Assembly (NCBI GenBank): GCA_946480465.1 | Contig: CAMLJY010000016.1 | Location: 1 to 64,000 of the forward strand | Reading direction: 5' to 3' | DNA: 64,000 bases | Source of the DNA: an uncultured Burkholderiales bacterium | GTDB taxonomy: Bacteria > Pseudomonadota > Gammaproteobacteria > Burkholderiales > Burkholderiaceae | Position numbers and translations under genes: made by a program | The notes under the pieces: generated by a model | Told to the model about the DNA's origin: nothing | Databases searched by the model: none | Seen by the model: the letters and a program-made list of their open reading frames with translations, nothing else | In this document: positions 32,132-41,525 of the stretch, piece by piece | Position numbering within the stretch: the stretch's first letter is position 1 | Layout of the letters: the number at the start of each line of letters is the position of its first letter

Positions 32132-32716
32132 TCAACGCCCCGCGCCTGGGGCGGACGGCACCGGCAAGGGCGCCGAGGGACGCTTGCGCGCATCCTGCTC
32201 CGCATTGCGGCGCAACACGGCGTCGCGGTGTTCCGCAGCTTCCTGTTCGCGCTGGACCCGCTCGTCGCGGCGCTGCGCGGCCTCCTGGGGCGTCACCTGC
32301 AAGCGCTGCTCAGATGGGGCCGATGAAGGGCTGCGCGGCGCCGGGGGCACCCGGCGAGCCCGCATGACCGCGGAGGCCGCCGGTGACGCGGCGCGCTCAT
32401 CGGCCTGGCGCGCATTCTCGCGGATCGACCGCATGCGCTCTGCCGCCCGGGCCCGGCGCTGGGCATCGTCGAGCACCGCCTGCTGCCCCGCCAGCTGTTC
32501 CAGCGCCCGCCGGCGCTCGCTGCGCGCCTGTTCGACGCAGCTGCTGACCGCGAAACGCGTCTCGCACTCGCGCCGCGCTGCCTCGAAGCGCCGTTCGACC
32601 TCCTGCTTCTCGGCCGCGATGCGCTGCCGCTCGCGCGCACTGTCACCCGCCGGTGCGGAAGCCTGGCCCCAGGTGGCCGAGGCGGCCAGGGCGAGCGCGC
32701 TGGCCCAGAACTTCAT
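32132..32716 (-). CDS. Small secreted coiled-coil protein, function unknown
   Basis: 194 residues. The ATG at 32716 gives a clear signal peptide (hydrophobic WASALALAASATWGQASA) ending near residue 20; the frame also has a TTG start three codons earlier. The mature part is highly charged and Arg/Glu/Ala rich, predicted coiled coil (ERQRIAAEKQEVERRFEAAR), with two cysteines (RRECETRF, SSCVEQ) that could form a disulfide in the periplasm. The C-terminus is Pro-rich. I do not recognise a function. It follows zapE by 21 bases on the same strand. Confidence 0.7.
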   Translation of the reverse strand: MKFWASALALAASATWGQASAPAGDSARERQRIAAEKQEVERRFEAARRECETRFAVSSCVEQARSERRRALEQLAGQQAVLDDAQRRARAAERMRSIRENARQADERAASPAASAVMRARRVPPAPRSPSSAPSEQRLQVTPQEAAQRRDERVQREQEAAEHRDAVLRRNAEQDARKRPSAPLPVPSAPGAGR

Positions 32717-32737
32717 GCGGTTCAACGAAGACGTCCT

Positions 32738-33835
32738 TCAGGCAATGCGGGTATCGACCTCGCGCCGTTCCAGCGCCAGGTACTCCGCGGATTGCATTTC
32801 CTGCAGCCGTGACACCGTGCGTGGAAACTCGTGCGCCAGCGGCCCCTCCGTGTACAACTCCTCAGCCGGGACGGCGGCCGACATGATGAGTTTGACCCTG
32901 CGGTCATAGAGCACATCCACCAGCAGCGTGAAGCGGCGTGCCTCGCTCGCCAGGCGCGGCGGCATCTGCGGCACGTTCGAGAGGATCAACGTGTGGAACT
33001 GCTGCGCCAGCTCGAGGTAGTCGTTCTGTGAGCGCGGGCCACCGCACAGGGTCGAAAAGTCGAACCACACCACGCCGCCGGCGCGGCGCAGCGCGCGCAG
33101 CTCGCGGTGCTCGATGTGCAGCAGCGGACTCTCGTCACGGGCTTCGGCCAGTTCGCCGAAGGCCTCGCACAGCGCCGCCTCCGCGGCCTCCCCCAAGGGC
33201 GTGTGGTACAGCTTCACGTGCTCGAGCGTGCGACGCCGGTAGTCGGTACCGTTGTCGACGTTGATGACCTCGAGCTTCTGCTTGAGCAGCGCGATCGCGG
33301 GCAGGATGCGGTCCCGGTGCAGGCCGTGGGGGTACAGGCCATCCGGATGGAAGTTGGACGTCGTGACGATCGACACCCGGTTCGCGAACATCGCTTCCAG
33401 CAACCGGTGCAGGATCATCGCGTCGGTCACGTCGGCGACGTGGAACTCGTCGAAGCAGATGAGCCGGAAGCGCCGCGCGATGCGCCTGCCCAGCTCCTCG
33501 AGCGGGTTCTGCTGGCCCTTGAGCTCCTGCAGTTCGCGGTGCACCTCGCGCATGAACTCGTGGAAGTGCAGGCGGGTCTTGCGCGTGAGCGGGACGGACT
33601 GGAAGAAGCAGTCCATCAGGAAGCTCTTGCCGCGCCCGACGCCACCGTGCATGTACACGCCGCGCGGGATCGGCGGCCGCACCAGCATCTTCGCGATGAC
33701 GTTGCTGCGGCGCGCCTTGTAATCCGCCCACTCGTTCTCGCAGCGTTCCAAGGCGTCGATGGCGCGCTGCTGGGCCGGATCGGCCACGTAGCCGCGCTCG
33801 GCGAGCGTCGCTTCGAAGAGCTGGCGGACCCCCAT
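32738..33835 (-). CDS. zapE: Cell division ATPase ZapE (AFG1-like)
   Basis: 365-residue AAA-type ATPase. Walker A is GGVGRGKS and Walker B is LICFDEFHVADV, with the sensor segment IVTTSNFHPDGLYPHGL. ZapE associates with the division septum and destabilises FtsZ polymers in Escherichia coli. It lies between the 2-oxoglutarate dehydrogenase genes and the small coiled-coil gene, all on minus. A Burkholderiales-type GC repeat separates it from lpdA. Confidence 0.95.
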   Translation of the reverse strand: MGVRQLFEATLAERGYVADPAQQRAIDALERCENEWADYKARRSNVIAKMLVRPPIPRGVYMHGGVGRGKSFLMDCFFQSVPLTRKTRLHFHEFMREVHRELQELKGQQNPLEELGRRIARRFRLICFDEFHVADVTDAMILHRLLEAMFANRVSIVTTSNFHPDGLYPHGLHRDRILPAIALLKQKLEVINVDNGTDYRRRTLEHVKLYHTPLGEAAEAALCEAFGELAEARDESPLLHIEHRELRALRRAGGVVWFDFSTLCGGPRSQNDYLELAQQFHTLILSNVPQMPPRLASEARRFTLLVDVLYDRRVKLIMSAAVPAEELYTEGPLAHEFPRTVSRLQEMQSAEYLALERREVDTRIA

Positions 33836-33880
33836 GACGCTTTGGCTCAGCGCCCGCTCGGCCGCCCGGAGCGCGCTGGC

Positions 33881-33920
33881 GCCCCCTTGGGGGGCCGCGA
33901 ACGAAGTGAGCTTGGGGATG
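33881..33920. repeat. GC-rich hairpin repeat of Burkholderiales intergenic type
   Basis: A 6-bp GCCCCC/GGGGGC hairpin at 33881-33895 is followed by GCGAACGAAGTGAGC and a G run. I recall near-identical elements between genes in many Comamonadaceae genomes. There is one copy here, in the zapE-lpdA gap, where it may act as a processing or termination site. Function inferred only. Confidence 0.55.
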
Positions 33921-33926
33921 TCATCC

Positions 33927-35354
33927 TTAGAAGTTCAGCGTGCGCTTGTCGACCGCGAGCGCGGCCTCCTTCGTCGCTTCGCTCAGGGACGGGTGCGCGT
34001 GGCAGATGCGGGCGATGTCCTCGGCCGAGGCCTTGAACTCCATCGCCACCACCGCTTCCGAGATCAGCTCGGACGCGAAGGGGCCGACGATGTGCACGCC
34101 CAGGATCTCATCCGTCTTCGCATCCGCGATGAACTTGACGAAGCCGGTGGTGTCGCCCAGCGCGCGGGCGCGGCCGTTGGCCATGAAGGGGAAGCTGCCG
34201 GCCTTGTAGGCGCGGCCCTCGGCCTTCAGCTGCTGTTCGGTCTGGCCGACCCAGGCGATCTCGGGCGAGGTGTAGATCACCCACGGCACAGTGTTGAAGT
34301 TGACGTGCCCGTGCTGACCCGCAATGCGCTCGGCCACGGCCACGCCCTCTTCCTCGGCCTTGTGGGCGAGCATCGGGCCACGCACCACGTCGCCCACCGC
34401 CCAGACGTTCGGCAGGTTGGTCCTGCAATCGCCGTCGACGACGATCGCGCCGCGCTCGTCGAGCTTCAGGCCCACCGCCTCGGGGTTCAGGCCGATGGTG
34501 TTGGGCACGCGGCCGATCGAGACGATCAGGCGCTCCACGCCCAGCGAAGCCGGCTCGCCCTTGCCGTTGGTGTACGCCACGGTGACGCCGGACTTGCTGG
34601 TCTTGACTTCGGTGATCTTGACGCCGAATTCGAACTTCAGGCCCTGCTTGACGAAGGCCTTCTGGGCCTCCTTGGCGACCTGTTCGTCCGCCGCGCCGAG
34701 GAACGTCGGCAGCGCTTCGAGGATGGTCACCTCGGCACCCAGGCGGCGCCACACCGAACCCATCTCGAGACCGATCACGCCGGAACCGATAACGCCCAAG
34801 GTCTTCGGCACCGACGGGATGCGCAGGGCGCCGTCGTTCGAGAGGATCTTGTCCTCGTCGAAAGCCGCACCGGGAAGCGCGCGCGGGTTGGAGCCCGTGG
34901 CCACGATGACGTGCTTGGCGGTCAGCGTCTCGTTCGCGGCGCCGGCCACGGCGATCTCGTAACCGCCCTGACCTGCTTTCACAAACGAACCGCGGCCGTG
35001 GAAGAACGTGACCTTGTTCTTCTTGAACAGGTACAGGATGCCATCGTTGTTCTGCTTGACGACCTGGTCCTTGCGCGCGGTCATCTTCGCCACGTCGATC
35101 GACAGATTCGACAGGCCGATGCCGTGATCGGCGAAGTGCTTGCCCGCGTGTTCGAAGTGCTCGGACGACTGCAGCAGTGCCTTGGAGGGAATGCAGCCAA
35201 CGTTGGTGCAGGTTCCGCCGGGGGCCGGACCGCCCTTGTCGTTCTTCCACTCGTCGATGCAGGCGACGTTGAATCCGAGCTGCGCGGCGCGGATCGCCGC
35301 GATGTAGCCGCCGGGGCCGCCGCCGATGACGACGACGTCGAATGATTTGCTCAT
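33927..35354 (-). CDS. lpdA: Dihydrolipoyl dehydrogenase (E3)
   Basis: Reoxidises dihydrolipoyl groups of the 2-oxoglutarate dehydrogenase complex with NAD. 475 residues. N-terminal FAD fold [10 protein letters not shown], redox disulfide Cys49/Cys54 in [16 protein letters not shown] fold [14 protein letters not shown], and C-terminal His-Glu pair in [14 protein letters not shown]. It follows odhB by 15 bases, so it is the complex-specific E3. Confidence 0.97.
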   Translation of the reverse strand: MSKSFDVVVIGGGPGGYIAAIRAAQLGFNVACIDEWKNDKGGPAPGGTCTNVGCIPSKALLQSSEHFEHAGKHFADHGIGLSNLSIDVAKMTARKDQVVKQNNDGILYLFKKNKVTFFHGRGSFVKAGQGGYEIAVAGAANETLTAKHVIVATGSNPRALPGAAFDEDKILSNDGALRIPSVPKTLGVIGSGVIGLEMGSVWRRLGAEVTILEALPTFLGAADEQVAKEAQKAFVKQGLKFEFGVKITEVKTSKSGVTVAYTNGKGEPASLGVERLIVSIGRVPNTIGLNPEAVGLKLDERGAIVVDGDCRTNLPNVWAVGDVVRGPMLAHKAEEEGVAVAERIAGQHGHVNFNTVPWVIYTSPEIAWVGQTEQQLKAEGRAYKAGSFPFMANGRARALGDTTGFVKFIADAKTDEILGVHIVGPFASELISEAVVAMEFKASAEDIARICHAHPSLSEATKEAALAVDKRTLNF

Positions 35355-35369
35355 CGTGTCCGTCCTCGC

Positions 35370-36623
35370 TCAGATGTCGAACAGCAGGCGGGCCGGGTCT
35401 TCCAGCGCGTCCTTCATGGCCACCAGGCCCAGCACGGCTTCGCGGCCGTCGATGATGCGGTGGTCGTAGCTCATGGCCAGGTAGTTGATCGGACGGATCA
35501 CGATCTGGCCGTTCTCCACCACGGCGCGGTCCTTGGTGGCGTGCACGCCCAGGATGGCCGACTGCGGCGGGTTGATGATCGGCGTCGACAGCATCGAGCC
35601 GAAGGTGCCGCCGTTGCTGATGGAGAAGGTGCCGCCGGTCAGTTCCTCGATGCCCAGCTTGCCGTCCTTGGCCTTCTGGCCGAACTCGGCGATCTTCTTC
35701 TCGATCTCGGCGAAGGTCATCTGGTCGCAGTTGCGCAGGATGGGCACGACCAGGCCGCGCGGCGAGCCGACGGCGATGCCGATGTCGAAGTAGCCGTGGT
35801 AGACGATGTCGTTGCCGTCGACCGAGGCGTTCAGCACCGGATAACGCTTGAGTGCAGCGACAGCGGCCTTGACGAAGAAGCTCATGAAGCCCAGCTTGAC
35901 GCCGTGCTCCTTCTCGAACTTCTCCTGGAACTTCTTGCGCATCTCCATCAGCGGGGCCATGTTGACCTCGTTGAAGGTGGTGAGGATGGCGTTGGTGGCC
36001 TGCGACTGCAGCAGGCGTTCCGCGACGCGAGCGCGCAGGCGCGACATCGGCACGCGCTGTTCGGGGCGGTCTCCCAGGTTGGGCGCCACCGGCGCGGCAA
36101 CGGCGGGCAGCGGCTTGGCGACCGCCGCCGCGACCGGGGCCGGAGCGGGCTTGGCCGCAGCGCCCGAGGCCAGCGCGCCCAGCACGTCGCCCTTGGTCAC
36201 GCGGCCATCCTTGCCGGTGCCGGCGACCGATCCGGCCGCGAGGTTGTTGTCCGCCATCAGCTTGGCTGCGGCCGGCATCGCGACGTCGCTCTTGCTGCTG
36301 GAAGCCGGGGCGGCGGCCGCCGCGGCCGGGGCGGAAGCGACTGGCGCCGGGGCGCTGGCGGCAGGGGCGGCGCCGGCGGTCGCTTCGGTGTCGATCTTCG
36401 CGATGACCTGGTCGCTGGTGACCGTGCCTCCGTCGGCGACCACGTGCTCGGACAGCACGCCAGCGGCGGGCGCAGGCACTTCGAGCACGACCTTGTCGGT
36501 CTCGATCTCGATCAGGATCTCGTCCATCGCCACGGCCTCGCCGGGCTTCTTCTTCCATTGCAGCAGCGTGGCTTCGGCCACGGATTCGGAGAGCTGCGGA
36601 ACCTTGACTTCGATGATTGCCAT
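35370..36623 (-). CDS. sucB: Dihydrolipoyl succinyltransferase (E2o)
   Basis: Core acyltransferase of the 2-oxoglutarate dehydrogenase complex (odhB), 417 residues. One lipoyl domain with the modified Lys44 in [12 protein letters not shown], an Ala/Pro-rich linker (about 80-105), an E3/E1-binding segment ([20 protein letters not shown]), a second Ala/Pro linker, then the catalytic domain with [13 protein letters not shown]. It starts 98 bases after sucA. Confidence 0.97.
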   Translation of the reverse strand: MAIIEVKVPQLSESVAEATLLQWKKKPGEAVAMDEILIEIETDKVVLEVPAPAAGVLSEHVVADGGTVTSDQVIAKIDTEATAGAAPAASAPAPVASAPAAAAAAPASSSKSDVAMPAAAKLMADNNLAAGSVAGTGKDGRVTKGDVLGALASGAAAKPAPAPVAAAVAKPLPAVAAPVAPNLGDRPEQRVPMSRLRARVAERLLQSQATNAILTTFNEVNMAPLMEMRKKFQEKFEKEHGVKLGFMSFFVKAAVAALKRYPVLNASVDGNDIVYHGYFDIGIAVGSPRGLVVPILRNCDQMTFAEIEKKIAEFGQKAKDGKLGIEELTGGTFSISNGGTFGSMLSTPIINPPQSAILGVHATKDRAVVENGQIVIRPINYLAMSYDHRIIDGREAVLGLVAMKDALEDPARLLFDI

Positions 36624-36721
36624 GTCAAATCTCTGTGTGTTCGGTGCGGTCGGCCGGGCGCGCGCAGGCGCCCACGCTCACCGGGGCGCGAACGCGCGCC
36701 CCGGCGGCTGCAGCCTGAAGG

Positions 36722-39580
36722 TCACTTGGTGAGGACGAAGCCCTTGAGCTTGGCGAAGGCCTGGTCGAGCAGCGCCTTTTGCTGTTCCTGGTGCAGGTGC
36801 GCATAGCCCACGGCCGGCGATGCCGACGCGGGACGGCCGGCGTAGCCCAGCTTCTGCCCGTCGCCCATGTTCTCGTGGATGTAGTGCTGCACGAAGAACC
36901 AGGCGCCCTGGTTCTGCGGCTCGTCCTGGCACCACACCACGTCCGTGGCGTTCGGATAACGCCGCATCTCGGCGGCAAAGGCCTTGTGCGGGAACGGGTA
37001 GAGCTGCTCGACGCGCAGGATCGCGGTGTCGAACGCCTTCTTCTCCTCGCGCTTCTTGACCAGGTCGTAATAGACCTTGCCCGAACAAGCGATCACGCGC
37101 TTGACCTTGTCGGCCACGATGTCCGTGTTCTGTTCCCCGAGCACGGTATGGAACTCGCCCTTGGTGAACTCCGACAGCGGCGAGGTCGCGTCCTTGTTCC
37201 GCAGCAGGGACTTCGGCGTCATGATGACCAGCGGCTTGCGGAACATGCGCACCATCTGCCGACGCAGCACATGGAAGATCTGGCTGGCCGAGGTCGGCTG
37301 CACGATCTGCATGTTGTTGTCCGCGGCCAGCTGCATGAAGCGCTCCAGGCGCGCCGAGCTGTGCTCAGGGCCCTGGCCTTCGTAGCCGTGCGGCAGCATC
37401 ATCGTGATGCCGTTGGCACGGCCCCACTTCACCTCGCCCGAGGCGATGAACTGGTCGATGACGACCTGCGCGCCGTTCACGAAGTCGCCGAACTGGGCTT
37501 CCCAGATCGTCAGCGTATTGGGCTCGGCGCTGGCGTAGCCGTACTCGAAGCCGAGCACCGCCTCTTCCGACAGGATGGAGTCGATGACGACGAACGGGGC
37601 CTGGTTCTCGGCCACGTGCTCCAGCGGCACGTAGATGCCGGTGTCCCACTTCTCGCGGTTCTGGTCGTGCAGAACGGCATGGCGGTGCACGAAGGTGCCG
37701 CGGCCGCAGTCTTCACCCGACAGGCGCACCGCGTAGCCCGAGGCCACCAGCGAGGCGAAGGCCAAGTGCTCGCCCATGCCCCAGTCGACATTGATCTCGC
37801 CGCGGCCCATCGCGGCGCGGTCGGCAATGACCTTCTCGACCAGCGGGTGGACCTTGAAGTTGGCGGGGATGGTCGTCAGCCGCTCGGCCAGGCGCTTGAT
37901 CTCCGCCAGGGGCAGCGCGGTGTCGGCCGCGTCCGTCCACTTCTTGCCCAGGAACGGGGCCCAGTCGACGGCGTACTTGCTCTTGAAGTTGGTCAGCACC
38001 GGATCGACCGTGTGCTTGCCTGCGTCCATCGCGGCGCGGAAGGCCTTGACCATCTCGTCCGGGCCGTTGGCCGGCAGCACGCCTTGCGTCACCAGCTTCT
38101 CGCCGTACAGCTTGCGGGTTCCGGGGTGCTGGCCGATCTTCTTGTACATCAGCGGCTGCGTCAGGCTGGGCGTGTCCTGTTCGTTGTGGCCCAGCTTGCG
38201 GAAGCAGATGATGTCGACGACCACGTCCTTGTTGAACTTCTGGCGGTAGTCCAGCGCCAGCTGCGTGCACAGCACGACGGCCTCGGGATCATCGCCATTC
38301 ACGTGCAGCACCGGGGCCTCGATCATCTTGACGACGTCGGTGCAGTACAGCGTGGAGCGTGCGTCGCGCGGGTCGCTGGTCGTGAAGCCGATCTGGTTGT
38401 TGATGACGATGTGGACCGTGCCGCCGGTGTAGTAGCCGCGCGTCTGCGCCAGCGCCAGCGTCTCCATCACCACGCCCTGGCCGGCGAAGGCGGCGTCGCC
38501 GTGCACCAGCACGGGCAGCACCTGGTCGCCTTCCTTGTCGCCACGGCGGTCCATGCGCGCCTTGACCGAGCCTTCGACCACCGGGTTCACGATCTCCAGG
38601 TGCGAGGGGTTGAACGCGAGACTCAGGTGCACCGGGCCACCGCGGGTGGAGATGTCGCTGGAGAAGCCCTGGTGGTACTTCACGTCACCAGCCGGCAGGT
38701 GCTCGGGCGCGGTGTGCTCGAACTCGGCGAACAGGTCCGCCGGCATCTTGCCCAGCGTGTTCACCAGCACGTTCAGGCGGCCGCGGTGGGCCATGCCGAT
38801 CACGATCTCCTGCACGCCCTTCTCGCCGGCGCGCTGCACCACCTCGTCCATCGAGGCGATGAAGCTCTCGCCGCCTTCGAGCGAGAAGCGCTTCTGGCCG
38901 ACGTACTTCGTGTGCAGGTACCGTTCCAGGCCCTCGGCAGCCGTCAGGCGATCGAGGATGTGCTTCTTCTGGTCCGCGGTGAAGGTGGGCTTGCTGCGGA
39001 TCGACTCCAGGCTTTCCTGCCACCAGCGCTTCTCGGCCGGGTCGGTCACATGCATGAATTCGGCACCGATGGTGCCGCAATAGGTGTCCCGCAGCGCCTG
39101 CACGATGTCGCGCAGGGTCATGTTCTCGGCCTTGCTGAAGTACGTGTTCGCGGCGCTGAACGTGATGTCCATGTCGGACTCGGTCAGGTCGTAGAACGCG
39201 GGCTCCAGCTCGGGGATCTTGGGGCGCTCGGTGCGCTTCAACGGATCCAGGTCCGCCCAGCGCGAGCCGAGGAAGCGGTAGGCGGCGATCAACGACTGGA
39301 CATGGACCTGCTTGCGCGCGACGGCCAGGTCAGCCGAGCTGGCCTTGACGGCGAAGGCGTTGGCCTTGGCGCGCTGGGCGAAGGATTCGATGACCGGCGC
39401 GTGCGCGACGTCGCGGTTCTCCGTGCCGTCGGTGGCCGGCACGTTCTGCAGGTTGTCGAAGTAGGCGCGCCAGTTGTCCGGCACGCTGCCGGGGTTGTCG
39501 AGGTAGGCCTCGTAGAGCTCTTCGACATACGGGGCATTGCCCCCGAACAGGTACGAATTGGACCTGCTTTGCTGCATCAT
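36722..39580 (-). CDS. sucA: 2-oxoglutarate dehydrogenase E1 component
   Basis: Thiamine diphosphate-dependent decarboxylase of the TCA cycle (odhA), 952 residues, a normal length. Features include the N-terminal E2-contact segment (SYLFGGNAPYVEELYEAYL), GMAHRGRLNVLVNTLGK, the thiamine-binding motif starting HGDAAFAGQGV, and FEYGYASAEPNTLTIWEAQF. First gene of the sucA-odhB-lpdA operon. Its promoter should lie in 39581-39856, where I see no clear consensus pair. A very long open frame on the opposite strand is a shadow. Confidence 0.98.
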   Translation of the reverse strand: MMQQSRSNSYLFGGNAPYVEELYEAYLDNPGSVPDNWRAYFDNLQNVPATDGTENRDVAHAPVIESFAQRAKANAFAVKASSADLAVARKQVHVQSLIAAYRFLGSRWADLDPLKRTERPKIPELEPAFYDLTESDMDITFSAANTYFSKAENMTLRDIVQALRDTYCGTIGAEFMHVTDPAEKRWWQESLESIRSKPTFTADQKKHILDRLTAAEGLERYLHTKYVGQKRFSLEGGESFIASMDEVVQRAGEKGVQEIVIGMAHRGRLNVLVNTLGKMPADLFAEFEHTAPEHLPAGDVKYHQGFSSDISTRGGPVHLSLAFNPSHLEIVNPVVEGSVKARMDRRGDKEGDQVLPVLVHGDAAFAGQGVVMETLALAQTRGYYTGGTVHIVINNQIGFTTSDPRDARSTLYCTDVVKMIEAPVLHVNGDDPEAVVLCTQLALDYRQKFNKDVVVDIICFRKLGHNEQDTPSLTQPLMYKKIGQHPGTRKLYGEKLVTQGVLPANGPDEMVKAFRAAMDAGKHTVDPVLTNFKSKYAVDWAPFLGKKWTDAADTALPLAEIKRLAERLTTIPANFKVHPLVEKVIADRAAMGRGEINVDWGMGEHLAFASLVASGYAVRLSGEDCGRGTFVHRHAVLHDQNREKWDTGIYVPLEHVAENQAPFVVIDSILSEEAVLGFEYGYASAEPNTLTIWEAQFGDFVNGAQVVIDQFIASGEVKWGRANGITMMLPHGYEGQGPEHSSARLERFMQLAADNNMQIVQPTSASQIFHVLRRQMVRMFRKPLVIMTPKSLLRNKDATSPLSEFTKGEFHTVLGEQNTDIVADKVKRVIACSGKVYYDLVKKREEKKAFDTAILRVEQLYPFPHKAFAAEMRRYPNATDVVWCQDEPQNQGAWFFVQHYIHENMGDGQKLGYAGRPASASPAVGYAHLHQEQQKALLDQAFAKLKGFVLTK

Positions 39581-39856
39581 CTCTCGCTCACCTTTCGCCC
39601 CGGTTTCCGGAGCTCACGATGGGTTGAAAACCTTCCGCGTTCCCGGCTCGACCGGTTGGCGGATTGCGACCCGCCTTGACTGGCTGCGCCAGCAAGGGGA
39701 CGGGAAGGACCTGATTAGATATCCGGGCGCGACTGTACCACCGAGGTAACCCTCAGTTGCAAGCACTCGTCTGCGCCTGCCCGCGGGCTTATCCGGTGGA
39801 AGTTCACACATGGAAGCCACTAGCATGCCCTTTTCGCCTCCACAGGAGCTTTCTCG

Positions 39857-41431
39857 ATGAAGCTGAAGGTCATGCTCGCCACAGCTGCGCTGGCCTGCGG
39901 TGTCGTCCTCGCGCCAGCCCACGCCACCATGCTGAGGTGGGGAGCACAGAACGACATCCTCACGCTCGACCCGCACTCGCAGAACCACGCGACCACGAAC
40001 GCGATCCTGATGCACGCGTATGAAGGGCTGACGCGCTACAACGCCAGATACGAGGTGGAACCCGCGCTGGCGACCAAGTGGACTTTCATCTCGCCCACGC
40101 AAGTTCGCTTCGAGTTGCGCAAGGGAGTCAGGTTTCATGACGGCTCACCCTTCAGCGCCGATGACGTCGTCTTCAGTTTCGGCCGGATCAAGCAGCCGCA
40201 GGGGACGATGCAGATCTACGTCACCGGCATCTCCGAAGTCAAGAAGGTCGACGACTTCACGGTCGACCTCATCCTTTCCGCGCCGAACCCGATCCTGCTG
40301 CGGAACATCATCGACTTCAGGATGATGAGCAAAGGCTGGGCCGAGAAAAACCGCACCACCAACGTGCAGGACTACAAGGCCAAGGAGGAGAACTTCGCCT
40401 CCCGCAACGTGAACGGCACCGGCCCGTACCGAATCCTCAGCTGGCAGCCGGAGTCCAGGATCGCGATGGCGGTCAATGAGCAGTGGTGGGACAAGCGCTC
40501 AGGCAACGTTACCCAGGTGATCTACACGCCAATCAAGAGCGAAGGCACTCGCATCGCGGCTTTGCTCTCCGGTGACCTGGACATGGTGACCGACGTCCCG
40601 CCCCAGGACCTGGCAAGGCTGAGGGCCGACAAGCGACTCAAGGTCGTCGACGGTCCGGAAGTCCGGACGATCTTCATTGCGCTGGACCAAGGCAGCGAGC
40701 AACTCAAGTACTCGTCGGTGAAAGGCAAGAACCCGTTCAAGGACAAGCGGGTTCGCGAGGCACTGAGTCTTGCGGTTGACCGCGAGGCCATCCGCCGCAA
40801 CATCATGCGAGGCATGTCCCTGCCCGCAGGCATCATGGTCGCGCCCGGTGTGAACGGCAATACCCCGGACATCGACAAGCCGCTCAGGCCCGACCTTCCC
40901 CGAGCGAAAAAACTGCTTGCCGAGGCCGGATACCCTGCGGGCTTCGAGTTTCAGCTCAACTGCCCCAACAACCGATACGTCAACGACGAGAAGATCTGCA
41001 TCGCATTGGTGTCAATGTGGGCGAAGCTCGGCCTGAAGGTCAATCTGGTCGCAGAGTCCATGTCCACCTTCAGCCAGAAGTTCCAGAACTTCGACACGTC
41101 CGCCTACATGCTCGGCTGGGGCGTGGCCACCTATGACGCGCAGTACACGCTGCAGTCGCTGGTGCGCACGAAGACCACCGGCGCCGATGGCAACTTCAAC
41201 TTCAACAAGATCAGCGACACGAAGATCGACCAGCTCGTCGACGCGATGAAGACCGAGGTCGACGTGGCCAAGCGCAACGCGATGATCCGCGAAGCGCTGG
41301 TTCGCACGCGCGACGAGCACCTGCTGCTCCCCCTGCACCACCAGATGCGCCCTTGGGCGATGAAGGCGGGCGTCTCGACCGTGCACCGCTCCGACGATCG
41401 GCCGGAGGCGCGCTTCACCTCGGTGAAGTGA
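39857..41431 (+). CDS. ABC transporter substrate-binding protein, peptide/nickel family 5
   Basis: Periplasmic binding protein of 524 residues. A signal peptide (LATAALACGVVLAPAHA) is followed by the family 5 fold: LRWGAQNDILTLDPHSQN, the signature YEGLTRYN, VRFELRKGVRFHDGSPF, and the LLAEAGYPAGFEFQL hinge region. Family members bind oligopeptides, nickel-chelates, glutathione or opines; the ligand is not predictable. It stands alone, with sucA divergent on one side and a terminator on the other, so permease and ATPase genes must lie elsewhere. Confidence 0.93.
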   Translation: MKLKVMLATAALACGVVLAPAHATMLRWGAQNDILTLDPHSQNHATTNAILMHAYEGLTRYNARYEVEPALATKWTFISPTQVRFELRKGVRFHDGSPFSADDVVFSFGRIKQPQGTMQIYVTGISEVKKVDDFTVDLILSAPNPILLRNIIDFRMMSKGWAEKNRTTNVQDYKAKEENFASRNVNGTGPYRILSWQPESRIAMAVNEQWWDKRSGNVTQVIYTPIKSEGTRIAALLSGDLDMVTDVPPQDLARLRADKRLKVVDGPEVRTIFIALDQGSEQLKYSSVKGKNPFKDKRVREALSLAVDREAIRRNIMRGMSLPAGIMVAPGVNGNTPDIDKPLRPDLPRAKKLLAEAGYPAGFEFQLNCPNNRYVNDEKICIALVSMWAKLGLKVNLVAESMSTFSQKFQNFDTSAYMLGWGVATYDAQYTLQSLVRTKTTGADGNFNFNKISDTKIDQLVDAMKTEVDVAKRNAMIREALVRTRDEHLLLPLHHQMRPWAMKAGVSTVHRSDDRPEARFTSVK

Positions 41432-41474
41432 CGCCGGGCAGCGGCTGGCCCCTCCCCCGGGCTGCCGGAATGGC

Positions 41475-41499
41475 AAAGGGCCCCGCGGGGCCCTTTTCT
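41475..41499 (+). terminator. Intrinsic terminator after the ABC binding-protein gene
   Basis: A 10-bp stem AAAGGGCCCC/GGGGCCCTTT with a two-base loop, then TTTCTC. It starts 43 bases after the gene and separates it from the convergent amidohydrolase. Confidence 0.85.
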
Positions 41500-41525
41500 C
41501 GTGCCTGCACAGGTGCGCGCCCGGC

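Noticed and set aside
36779..39679. Very long open frame (over 900 codons) on the strand opposite sucA
   Set aside because: It mirrors sucA exactly; high-GC coding sequence suppresses stop codons in the opposite strand. The protein has no recognisable domain, while sucA is unmistakable.
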